This document shows positions 1 through 7,142 of a DNA stretch of 64,000 nt, piece by piece. The DNA is from Aestuariirhabdus litorea (GTDB lineage: Bacteria > Pseudomonadota > Gammaproteobacteria > Pseudomonadales > Aestuariirhabdaceae). The DNA lies in contig NZ_QWEZ01000001.1 in assembly GCF_003864255.1 (NCBI RefSeq), positions 2,125,693 through 2,189,692 of the forward strand, in the 5' to 3' direction. Both the position numbers and the translations under genes were made by a program. Each line of letters begins with the position of its first letter. The stretch's first letter is position 1. Under the pieces are notes generated by a model that was given only the letters and a program-made list of their open reading frames with translations, was not told the DNA's origin and searched no databases.

Positions 1-2
1 TG

Positions 3-647
3 GTTGCAGTGATTGGCTATCGCGATATGGGACCGCTGAAAAAGACCGAGTGGAGAAATCAGGGGGAGAACCTGATTTCTGCCGGAGTACGCAACAGCGT
101 CGCCATGCTGATTGCCCTGCCGCGGTCGGTGTTTGATAAAGAGGTCAACAAGGTGGTGATGGACGCCGCCAAAGTCAGCCTGATGCTGCTCTTTATCATC
201 GCAAACGCCATGCTCTTTGCCCACGTACTGACCACCGAACGCATTCCCCACAGCATCGCGGAAACCATCGTTCAATGGGGGCTTCCAGCCTGGGGCTTCC
301 TGATCGTCGTTAACCTGCTGTTACTGATGGCCGGTAACTTTATGGAGCCTTCGGCCATCCTGCTGATCATGGCACCCATCCTGTTCCCCATCGCCATGAA
401 GCTGGGTATCGATCCGATCCATTTGGGGATCATCATGGTGGTCAACATGGAGATCGGTATGCTGACACCACCGGTCGGACTCAACCTGTTTGTAACAGCG
501 GGGATTACCGGACGCAGCATGGGCTGGGTCATCAAGGCCTGCCTGCCCTGGCTGAGCCTGCTACTGATGTTCCTGATCCTGATCACCTATATCCCGGAGA
601 TCTCGCTCTTCCTGCCGGAGTATATCGATAAGCTCAAAGGCTACTGA
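3..647 (+). CDS. dctM: TRAP transporter large permease (DctM family), 3' part
   Basis: This is the C-terminal half of the large membrane subunit of a tripartite ATP-independent periplasmic (TRAP) transporter, which couples uptake of organic acids or similar solutes to the sodium gradient. The reading frame is open to the left edge, so the start lies outside the window; the GTG at 9 is internal. About 214 residues remain, with several hydrophobic segments and the stretch NMEIGMLTPPVGLNLFV, which is characteristic of DctM proteins, near residue 150. The substrate cannot be told because the binding protein and small permease are not in view. A hairpin terminator follows 20 bases after the stop. 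The family call is firm; the symbol is generic. Confidence 0.9.
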   Translation, partial: VAVIGYRDMGPLKKTEWRNQGENLISAGVRNSVAMLIALPRSVFDKEVNKVVMDAAKVSLMLLFIIANAMLFAHVLTTERIPHSIAETIVQWGLPAWGFLIVVNLLLLMAGNFMEPSAILLIMAPILFPIAMKLGIDPIHLGIIMVVNMEIGMLTPPVGLNLFVTAGITGRSMGWVIKACLPWLSLLLMFLILITYIPEISLFLPEYIDKLKGY

Positions 648-668
648 CCGACTTCGTTGTAAAGCCCT

Positions 669-693
669 GGCGACTCCCCGAGTCGCCTTTTTT
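669..693 (+). terminator. Rho-independent terminator after the TRAP permease
   Basis: GGCGACTC (669-676) and GAGTCGCC (680-687) form a perfect 8-bp stem with a 3-base loop, followed by six T (688-693). It stands just after the permease stop. Confidence 0.9.
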
Positions 694-700
694 ATGCCTA

Positions 701-844
701 GGGACGGGCGGTAGATCGCAAGAGCCAGGGATGGCAGTAGCGATCACAGGGACGGGCGGTAGATCGCGAGAGCCAGGGATGGCAGTAGCGATCACAGGGT
801 CGACCGGTATGCCGCGAGAGCCATGAATGGCGGTAGCGGCTTAT
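701..844. repeat. Three tandem copies of a 48-bp repeat
   Basis: Copies start at 701, 749 and 797, an exact 48-bp period. Each begins GGGACGGGCGGTAGATCGC or a variant and ends near GGCAGTAGCGATCACA. Copies one and two are almost identical (they differ at an A/G near 720 and 768). Copy three is diverged and lacks its last bases. A further degenerate echo, with GGCAGCGATCACAGGGA, lies at about 912-928. There are no unique spacers, so this is not a CRISPR array. The stretch 648-1095 has no other gene: it holds the terminator, these repeats and the leader of the next gene. The period is a multiple of three, so one minus-strand frame reads as 16-residue repeats, but nothing suggests translation. 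Confidence 0.85.
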
Positions 845-894
845 GACCATGGATGGGCCGGACAATGCTCCTGCCTGACCGGCACTCCCCACGC

Positions 895-927
895 CCCTGT
901 GGGTCGGTCGCGGCAGCGATCACAGGG
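895..927. repeat. Inverted repeat CCCTGTG/CACAGGG downstream of the 48-bp repeats
   Basis: CCCTGTG (895-901) pairs with CACAGGG (921-927) around a 19-base loop. The right arm is the same GATCACAGGGA word found at the 48-bp repeat junctions, so this is probably a decayed member of the same repeat family. No T-run follows, so it is not a terminator. Confidence 0.45.
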
Positions 928-1018
928 ATGAACGGGGTGATAAAGTGCCTCACAGAGCGGGAGTGTGACCGTCCTCAGGTTCCCGCCGGCATCGACCAAA
1001 ATAGGAGGAACCGGCGCC

Positions 1019-1047
1019 TTGATTGCGCTAAGTTAAGGTTTTATACC
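1019..1047 (+). promoter_or_regulatory. Possible promoter for the patZ-like gene
   Basis: TTGATT (1019-1024) and TATACC (1042-1047) are separated by 17 bases, and the likely start at 1096 lies about 40 bases past the predicted transcription start. Each hexamer matches consensus at four of six positions. This is a weak call made by eye. Confidence 0.3.
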
Positions 1048-1095
1048 TCCACAGACGACTGCTTGCCCATTTACGGACCACACAGGCGCCCCTCT

Positions 1096-3798
1096 ATGAG
1101 CCAGAAGAATATTGCACAACTACTTCGCCCGAAATCGGTGGCGGTAATTGGAGCCTCCAACAACCCCAAACGTGCGGGTTACATCATTATGCGTAACCTG
1201 CTGCAGGGTGGATTTTCCGGCCCCATCATGCCCGTTTCACCCAAATATGAAGCGGTCGGTGGCGTGCTGGCTTACCCCTCCATCGACACCCTGCCCACCA
1301 TCCCCGACCTGGCCATTCTCTGCACCAGCGCACGCCGGGTTCCGGAGATCATCGAGCAGTTGGGCATCAAGGGGACCCGCAGCGCCATCGTGCTCGCCGC
1401 CGGCCTCTCTAACCGCATGAACGTGGAGGGGCAAACCATCAAGGAGGCGATGCTGGAGTCGGCCCGCCGCCACAAGGTTCGCATTCTGGGCCCCAACAGC
1501 CTGGGTATGATCATTCCGGCTATCGGCCTCAACGCCAGTTTTTCCCACACCCCGGCACTGCCGGGCAAGATCGCGCTGATCTCCCAGTCTGCCGCCATCT
1601 GCACCACCATTCTCGACTGGGCCAAACCCAAGGGGATCGGGTTCTCCAACTTTATCTCCCTCGGGGATGCCAGCGATGTCGACTTCGGCGAGTTGATCGA
1701 CTACCTGTGCCGCGACACCCATACCCGGGCGATTCTGCTGTGCATCGACTCCATCCAGAATCGACGCACCTTTATGTCGGCGGCCCGCGCGGCCTCCCGC
1801 AACAAACCGGTGCTGGTGTTCAAGGCCGGGCGAACCCTCGAGGGCGCGATCGCGACTCACCTGCACACCGGCGGTATCTCCGGCTCCGACGCGGTCTACG
1901 ACGCGGCAATCCGCCGCTCCGGTATGCTCCGGGTGAAAGACCTGCACGAGCTGTTTGCTGCGGTGGAAACCCTGGCCCACGACAAACCCCTGAAGGGGGA
2001 GAAGCTGGCGATTATTACCAACGGGGGCGGCCCGGCGGTGATGGCCATCGATACCCTGATTGAGCGTCAGGGCCGACTGGCCGAACTGAGCGATGAACTC
2101 AAGCAGAAGCTGCAACAATTGATGCCACCGGGCTGGGTACCCGGTAACCCGATCGACCTGCTGGGTGACGCACCGCCCAAACGCTACGGCGACATCCTCA
2201 AACTGCTCCTGGAATCCAAAGAGGCCGACGCAATCCTGGTGATGCATGCCCCGGCCGCCGCCGCGCCGGCGACCGACTTTGCCAACACCGTGATCGAGAC
2301 CCTGAGCACCTGCAAACCCCGCCAGTGCCCCAACATCTTCACCAACTGGACCGGAGAGGAGACGGTGCAGGAGGCCCGGCGCCTGTTTGCCAAAGCCGAC
2401 ATCCCCACCTTCCGAACCCCGGCCGGCGCGGTGGGTGCCTTTATGCATATGGTGGAGTATCGCCGCAACCAGAAACTGCTGCTGGAGACCCCGGAGTCGG
2501 TGCCGGAAAACGTCATCACCGACACCGAGGCCGCCCACGCCACCATTGCCACGGCGCTCGAACAACAGAATATGCAACTGGAAACCTACGAGGCGGGACC
2601 AATACTGTCCGCCTACGGTATCCAGAGCATTCCAACCCTGATCGCAGAGGACCCGCAACAGGCGGCCAGCCTGGCCAAGCAACTCCAGTTCCCCGTCGCT
2701 CTTAAGCTATTGTGCGACGAGATCCGTTACAAATCGGAAGTCGGCGGGGTAGTGCTTAATCTCAACAGCACATCGGAGGTCCTGACTTCTGCCGAGGCAA
2801 TGCTCAGCCGGGTAGCGAGCGCTTACCCCGCCGCCCGGGTCGACGGCCTGGTGCTGCAGCCGATGGCACAGCGAGCCGGAGCCCAGGAGATCCGCATCGC
2901 AGTACAGACCGACCCGGTATTCGGCCCTGTCATCCTGCTGGGAGAGGGGGGCTCGGACTGGGACGTTACCCGAGATGCTGCGGTCGCCCTCCCCCCTCTT
3001 AATATGGCACTGGCCCGCTACCTGGTGATCCAGGCGCTGGCGGACAACAAGCTCAAGGACCGCCGATTCCCCGAGGGGCTTGATCGCCACAGCCTCGGTA
3101 TCCTGCTGACCCAGGTCTCTCACCTGATCACCGATTGCCCGGAGATCGTGGAGATCGACCTCAACCCGGCGCTGGTGACCGGCAGCGAGATCGTGGTGCT
3201 CGATGCCACCATCAAGCTGCAGCCCACCCCGGAGAATCCGGCACTGCGCATGGCGATCCGTCCCTACCCCAAGTCACTGGAGGAGGTGCGGACACTGCGC
3301 GATGGCAGCAGCGTGCTGCTGCGCCCCATTCGCCCCGAAGATGAACCCAGCCATAAGGCCTTTGACCTCAGCCTGACCCGGGAGGACCGCTACAAGCGCT
3401 TCTTCGGCGAGGTGGGTGAGATGACCCACGAGGATATGGCGCACCTCACCCAGATCGACTACGACCGGGAGATGGCTTTTATCGCGACCCGCAAGCAGTC
3501 CGGCGTCGATACCACCCTGGGGGTGGTACGGGTGCATGTCGACCCGGACAATACCGAGGCGGAGTTTGCTGTCATTCTCAGGCCTGACACTCAGGGTCAG
3601 GGGCTGGGGCGGATGTTGATGGAGAAGGTGATCAACTACTGCCGGCAGCAGCAGATCGACGAGATCATGGGCTATACCATGCCGGAGAACCGCGGCATGA
3701 TTGAGCTCTCGCGCAAGCTCGGCTTCAAGGTGAAGTTTATGCTGGAGGACGGCATGGTGGAGATGCGCATGCCGTTGAAGGAGACCAGCGCAGACTGA
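1096..3798 (+). CDS. patZ: Acyl-CoA ligase (NDP-forming)/GNAT acetyltransferase fusion, PatZ-like
   Basis: This 900-residue protein joins an NDP-forming acetyl-CoA synthetase to a C-terminal GNAT domain, the layout of the protein lysine acetyltransferase Pat/PatZ (E. coli 886 residues), which acetylates and inactivates acetyl-CoA synthetase and other enzymes. A Rossmann CoA-binding domain (VAVIGAS, residues 15-21) comes first, then ligase domains (NGGG near 310), an ATP-grasp domain at about 490-700, and GNAT from about 735 with the acetyl-CoA loop GQGLGRM near 834. An upstream in-frame ATG at 853 was rejected because the extension is repeat-derived, unlike the family, and contains a Shine-Dalgarno-like AGGAGG. 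The ATG at 1096 gives the usual MSQKNIAQLLRPKSVAVIG start. Unusually, the histidine of the ligase motif HTGG is present at residue 257; in enterobacterial Pat this site is, from memory, asparagine. The protein could therefore be an active ligase, an acetyltransferase, or both. It converges on an HDAC-like gene. Confidence 0.85.
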   Translation: MSQKNIAQLLRPKSVAVIGASNNPKRAGYIIMRNLLQGGFSGPIMPVSPKYEAVGGVLAYPSIDTLPTIPDLAILCTSARRVPEIIEQLGIKGTRSAIVLAAGLSNRMNVEGQTIKEAMLESARRHKVRILGPNSLGMIIPAIGLNASFSHTPALPGKIALISQSAAICTTILDWAKPKGIGFSNFISLGDASDVDFGELIDYLCRDTHTRAILLCIDSIQNRRTFMSAARAASRNKPVLVFKAGRTLEGAIATHLHTGGISGSDAVYDAAIRRSGMLRVKDLHELFAAVETLAHDKPLKGEKLAIITNGGGPAVMAIDTLIERQGRLAELSDELKQKLQQLMPPGWVPGNPIDLLGDAPPKRYGDILKLLLESKEADAILVMHAPAAAAPATDFANTVIETLSTCKPRQCPNIFTNWTGEETVQEARRLFAKADIPTFRTPAGAVGAFMHMVEYRRNQKLLLETPESVPENVITDTEAAHATIATALEQQNMQLETYEAGPILSAYGIQSIPTLIAEDPQQAASLAKQLQFPVALKLLCDEIRYKSEVGGVVLNLNSTSEVLTSAEAMLSRVASAYPAARVDGLVLQPMAQRAGAQEIRIAVQTDPVFGPVILLGEGGSDWDVTRDAAVALPPLNMALARYLVIQALADNKLKDRRFPEGLDRHSLGILLTQVSHLITDCPEIVEIDLNPALVTGSEIVVLDATIKLQPTPENPALRMAIRPYPKSLEEVRTLRDGSSVLLRPIRPEDEPSHKAFDLSLTREDRYKRFFGEVGEMTHEDMAHLTQIDYDREMAFIATRKQSGVDTTLGVVRVHVDPDNTEAEFAVILRPDTQGQGLGRMLMEKVINYCRQQQIDEIMGYTMPENRGMIELSRKLGFKVKFMLEDGMVEMRMPLKETSAD

Positions 3799-3811
3799 CC
3801 TCGTTCAACGC

Positions 3812-3829
3812 GGGGGCATCTTCGCCCCC
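3812..3829. terminator. Possible terminator between the convergent patZ-like and deacetylase genes
   Basis: GGGGGC (3812-3817) and GCCCCC (3824-3829) form a 6-bp GC stem. Only a short T pair follows on the plus strand, so its termination strength is doubtful. Confidence 0.4.
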
Positions 3830-3836
3830 TTGCGTC

Positions 3837-3889
3837 GCTATACCCGCGCCAGGGCGCACTTTCTATCTGCTATACCCGCGCCAGGGCGC
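3837..3889. repeat. 21-bp direct repeat at the 3' end of the deacetylase gene
   Basis: The 21-base word from GCTATACCCGCG to GGGCGC occurs at 3837-3857 and again, identically, at 3869-3889, offset by 32 bases. The right copy encodes the last five codons and TAG stop of the deacetylase on the minus strand; the left copy lies just beyond the stop. Confidence 0.85.
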
Positions 3890-4802
3890 GGATATGGGCA
3901 ACGGCACTGCGACCCAGCGCCGAGGGGGAGTACCCGCCCTCCAGTACCGATACGATACCGTGACACCCCTCTACCCGGTCCACGATATGGGTCAGCTGCT
4001 CGGTGAGCCACTGGTAATCCCGCTCGACAAAACGCAGGTGTCCCATCTCATCCTCGCGGTGGGCGTCAAAGCCGGCGGAGACCATGATCAGTTGCGGTTT
4101 GAAGCGCTCAATGGCCGGCAGCCAGGCGCAATCCACCGCCAGCCGTAGCTCGGCACCATCAGTGCCACTGCCAAGGGGCAGCTTGAGGATATGGTCCCGG
4201 TCACTGTGGGGATCGGTGTGGGGGTAAAAAGGATGCTGGAAGAGGGAGCAGAAAAGTACCCGCGGTTCATCGTGAAAGATATCTTCGGTCCCGTTTCCGT
4301 GGTGCACATCGAAGTCGATGATCGCGACCCGCTCCAGCCCGTGGGCTTCAATCGCGTGGGCGGCACCCACCGCCACGTTATTGTAGAAGGAGAAGCCCAT
4401 CGCCTTGTTGCGCTCGGCGTGGTGACCCGGGGGGCGAACGTTGCAGAACACCGCATCCATACGCCCACCGACCACCAGGTCCACCCCGTGAACGGCCGCC
4501 CCTGCGGCCCGTCTCGCAGCCTGCAGGGTATAGGGGTTCATGGCCGTATCATCATCCACTTCAACCAGTGCCTGCCCCTCGTCCGGCGCCATCTCCTCAA
4601 GCGAGTCAAGATAGGCTTTATCATGGACACGCAACAGCTGCTCCCGCTCCACCACCGGCGCATCTTCGTACATCAGGTAAAGATCGAGGCCACTGGCGAT
4701 CAGTTGGTCGGATATAGCGTCGGTTCGACGCGGATCCTCCGGATGGTGATCGTGCATGCTGTGCTGGCGGCACTCAACGTGGGAGATGATCGCTGTGGGC
4801 AT
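3870..4802 (-). CDS. Histone deacetylase family protein (class II/AcuC-like)
   Basis: The 310-residue product belongs to the arginase/deacetylase fold: zinc-dependent enzymes that remove acetyl groups from lysines or polyamines. It is complete and keeps the catalytic set: RPPGHH with H127 and H128, the zinc ligands D165 and H167 in DFDVHHGNG, D246 in SAGFDAH, and the transition-state tyrosine Y291 in EGGY. The start MPTAIISHVE matches the family; a start 60 bases upstream adds an unrelated leader. The gene is cytosolic by sequence, with no signal peptide. It converges with the PatZ-like acyltransferase gene, suggesting a reversible protein acetylation pair. Acetylpolyamine or acetoin-linked substrates are alternatives. 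The family call is sure; the substrate is inferred. Confidence 0.9.
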   Translation of the reverse strand: MPTAIISHVECRQHSMHDHHPEDPRRTDAISDQLIASGLDLYLMYEDAPVVEREQLLRVHDKAYLDSLEEMAPDEGQALVEVDDDTAMNPYTLQAARRAAGAAVHGVDLVVGGRMDAVFCNVRPPGHHAERNKAMGFSFYNNVAVGAAHAIEAHGLERVAIIDFDVHHGNGTEDIFHDEPRVLFCSLFQHPFYPHTDPHSDRDHILKLPLGSGTDGAELRLAVDCAWLPAIERFKPQLIMVSAGFDAHREDEMGHLRFVERDYQWLTEQLTHIVDRVEGCHGIVSVLEGGYSPSALGRSAVAHIRALARV

Positions 4803-4902
4803 AGGGTCCGCTCGCCTTATCGTTATGGGTATACGCGGGCGGCCAGATTCCGCCCCAGCCACATGCTACCAGATTCCCCCTAAGCGACCACGAGACTAAC
4901 GT

Positions 4903-5850
4903 CTACCCCCAGAACGCAGAGATCGCGGCAATACCCTGCCCCCCCAGAGCTCGCGCCCGCTCGAGGTCCGCCCCCGCCATCCCACCGAGCAGATAGACCG
5001 GCATAGTCGCCTGCTCTGCCAGTGCGCCGCTCGCCGACCAGCCAAGCCCCGCCTGCCCCGGGTGTGAGCGGGTGGGTTTAACCGGAGAGAGGGTTACAAA
5101 GTCCACCCCAAGGGTAGCGGCCCGCTCCAGCTCCGCCGCATCATGGCAGGATGCGCCCAGTAGTTGCTGGCGGTCGCGCCCCTGCGCCCAGAGGGCCACC
5201 GCTTCATCCGACAACTGCGCGGCACTGAGGTGCAAGCCGCACTGCGGGTAGTGCGCCAGTAGTGAGGGCTCACCTTTGAGTAGCAAACGGGCACCCGCGC
5301 GCGCGCAACGCTCCGCCAGGGGCGCGATCAAAGCATGGTAATCATGTGGGTCAAGCCAGGGGGCACGCCACTGCACCAGGCGCAGGCCGCGCTCAAGAGC
5401 ACGCTCGAGACGTTCCAGCAACTGAGTCCGGCTCGCAAAGGGGCCGGTGATGAGATAGCCGGGCGGCAGGGTAAGGGCGAGGTTGAGGGCGCGATTCGCC
5501 TCGGGAAAGGGGTAATCCTTAAGCTGTTCGGGTCGAACCCAGCGCAGAGGTTGCCCCTCGCGCCCCCGGGGTATCCCTTTAAAGCGCTCGATACAGAACG
5601 CCTCCAGCTGGATATGACGGTCAGGGTAAGAGTGTTGCAAACTGATGAGGGGGCGCATGTGCAGGGGGGTAACCCCTAACTCCTCGTCCAGCTCCCGCGC
5701 CAGAGCCTGAAGCGGCGTTTCGCCGGCATCCACTTTGCCCCCCGGGAACTCCCAGAAGCCGCCCAGGTGGGCCGCCTGATCGCGGCGGCTGATCAATAGC
5801 TCACCGGCCCCGTTGACCAGCACACCGACCACCACATGAACCCGTTTCAC
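4903..5850 (-). CDS. mutT: Nudix hydrolase (MutT) fused to a thiamine-phosphate synthase-like domain
   Basis: The N-terminal third is a MutT domain that hydrolyses 8-oxo-dGTP to prevent A:T to C:G transversions. The complete Nudix box spans residues 38-60 (G38, E44, R52-E53, E56-E57, G59). Residues from about 130 to 315 resemble ThiE, the TIM-barrel thiamine-phosphate synthase (GLHLSAAQL, GASCHDAAE, SPVKPT, LLGG). The QxRxK motif of true ThiE reads VQWRAP here, so the diphosphate-binding lysine is missing and the second domain may not make thiamine phosphate. Such fusions of about 315 residues are common in Pseudomonas relatives. The start is GTG at 5850. The gene lies 9 bases after argJ, probably in one transcript. 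Confidence 0.88.
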   Translation of the reverse strand: MKRVHVVVGVLVNGAGELLISRRDQAAHLGGFWEFPGGKVDAGETPLQALARELDEELGVTPLHMRPLISLQHSYPDRHIQLEAFCIERFKGIPRGREGQPLRWVRPEQLKDYPFPEANRALNLALTLPPGYLITGPFASRTQLLERLERALERGLRLVQWRAPWLDPHDYHALIAPLAERCARAGARLLLKGEPSLLAHYPQCGLHLSAAQLSDEAVALWAQGRDRQQLLGASCHDAAELERAATLGVDFVTLSPVKPTRSHPGQAGLGWSASGALAEQATMPVYLLGGMAGADLERARALGGQGIAAISAFWG

Positions 5851-5859
5851 CCGTGCCCC

Positions 5860-7077
5860 TTAGCTGCGGTACTCAGCGTTGATACGCACGTATTCGTGGG
5901 AGAGGTCGGTGGTCCAGATCTGCTCGCAAGCGTTGCCGCGCCCCAGATCCACCCGGATCAGGATCTCCTCCTGGTCCATGACCCGCTGCCCATCCGACTC
6001 CCGATAAGAGGAGGACCGCCCCCCGTCGGTGACGATCTGCACCTCATCCAGCCAGATCTGGATACGGCTCACATCCAGGTTCTCAAGCCCGGCGCGGCCA
6101 ACCGCCGCCAGTACTCGCCCCCAGTTGGGATCGCTGGCGAACAGGGCGGTCTTGACCAATGGAGAGTGGGCGATGGTGTAGGCGACATCCAGCGCCTCCT
6201 GAGCGGTGGCCGCCTGCTCAACCCGGACCGTTACAAATTTGGTCGCCCCCTCTCCATCGCGAACAATCGCCTGCGCCAACTGCTGGAACACCCGGGTCAG
6301 GGCCTCCAGCAGGGCTTCATAGAGCGCCCCCTCGGCCCGCTCCAGTGGCGGATTACCCGCCGCCCCCGAGGCCATCAGGATGCAGCTGTCGTTGGTCGAG
6401 GTATCACCATCGATGGTAATGCGGTTGAAGGAGCGGTTGCTGACGATCGACAACAGCTGTTGAAGCACTTCAGGAGCCACCGCCGCATCAGTCGCCACAA
6501 AGCCAAGCATGGTCGCCATATCAGGCTTGATCATGCCGGCGCCCTTGGAGATGCCGGTGATCCGGTAGGTCACCCCATCGACGTCAAAGGCCAGACTCGC
6601 CCCCTTGGGCAGGGTATCGGTGGTCATGATGCCGCTGGCGGCTTCGGGCCAGCCCGCCTCGCGCAGGGCAGCAAGGGCCGCCGGCAACGCAGGGATAATA
6701 CGCTGCACCGGCAGGGGCTCTCCGATTACCCCGGTGGAGAAGGGCAACACCTGGCCAACCTCCACGCCCGCTTCACGAGCCAACGCCTCGCAACAGGCCA
6801 GGGCATCGGTATGGCCGCTGGGGCCAGTTCCAGCGTTGGCATTACCGGTATTGATCAACAGATAACGGGGGCCATTGGCGAGGTGGGCACGCGCAATCTG
6901 GACCGGCGCGGCACAGAAAGCATTACGGGTAAAGACACCCGCGACCGAGCTGTTTTCACTCAGTTTGAAAATCACCAGGTCCTTGCGACCGGGGGTCTTT
7001 ATCCCCGCGCTACAGGTTCCCACCTCCACCCCTTTGATGGGGTGCATCAACGGCAGCTCAGGCAGTCTGACAGCCAT
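5860..7077 (-). CDS. argJ: Bifunctional glutamate N-acetyltransferase/amino-acid acetyltransferase ArgJ
   Basis: ArgJ moves the acetyl group of N-acetylornithine to glutamate in the cyclic arginine pathway, and in bifunctional forms also uses acetyl-CoA. The 405-residue product has the family length. The conserved self-cleavage region MIKPDMATMLGF is present; the precursor is expected to split before the second threonine of ATML to make alpha and beta chains. The start is MAVRLPEL at 7077, preceded by GAGGAGAG; a longer reading from 7104 would run into the secA terminator hairpin. It is followed at 9 bases by mutT, and separated from secA upstream by a terminator. Confidence 0.96.
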   Translation of the reverse strand: MAVRLPELPLMHPIKGVEVGTCSAGIKTPGRKDLVIFKLSENSSVAGVFTRNAFCAAPVQIARAHLANGPRYLLINTGNANAGTGPSGHTDALACCEALAREAGVEVGQVLPFSTGVIGEPLPVQRIIPALPAALAALREAGWPEAASGIMTTDTLPKGASLAFDVDGVTYRITGISKGAGMIKPDMATMLGFVATDAAVAPEVLQQLLSIVSNRSFNRITIDGDTSTNDSCILMASGAAGNPPLERAEGALYEALLEALTRVFQQLAQAIVRDGEGATKFVTVRVEQAATAQEALDVAYTIAHSPLVKTALFASDPNWGRVLAAVGRAGLENLDVSRIQIWLDEVQIVTDGGRSSSYRESDGQRVMDQEEILIRVDLGRGNACEQIWTTDLSHEYVRINAEYRS

Positions 7078-7102
7078 CACTCTCTCCTCAGGTTTGAGAT
7101 GC

Positions 7103-7125
7103 AAAAAGGGCGGCCAATGCCGCCC
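7103..7125 (-). terminator. Terminator after secA
   Basis: On the minus strand GGGCGGC (7125-7119) and GCCGCCC (7114-7108) form a 7-bp stem with a 4-base loop, followed by five T (7107-7103). It stands 18 bases beyond the secA stop and just upstream of argJ. Confidence 0.9.
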
Positions 7126-7142
7126 CTTCCCTTAGCCCTGCT

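Noticed and set aside
701..844. Possible CRISPR array
   Set aside because: The 48-bp copies are contiguous with no unique spacers, and no cas genes are near.
1003..1036. Mini leader peptide: AGGAGG followed by TTG ATT GCG CTA AGT TAA
   Set aside because: It has a rare start codon and only five codons, with no attenuator hairpin; it is probably chance.
853..1095. N-terminal extension of the PatZ-like protein from the ATG at 853
   Set aside because: The extra 81 residues are unlike the family, fall in repeat-derived DNA, and the ATG at 1096 gives the standard N-terminus.
1237..2682. Long open frame opposite the patZ-like gene (481 codons, minus strand)
   Set aside because: It is antisense to a clear enzyme gene, rich in G and R, and has no family motifs; such shadows are common in GC-rich DNA.
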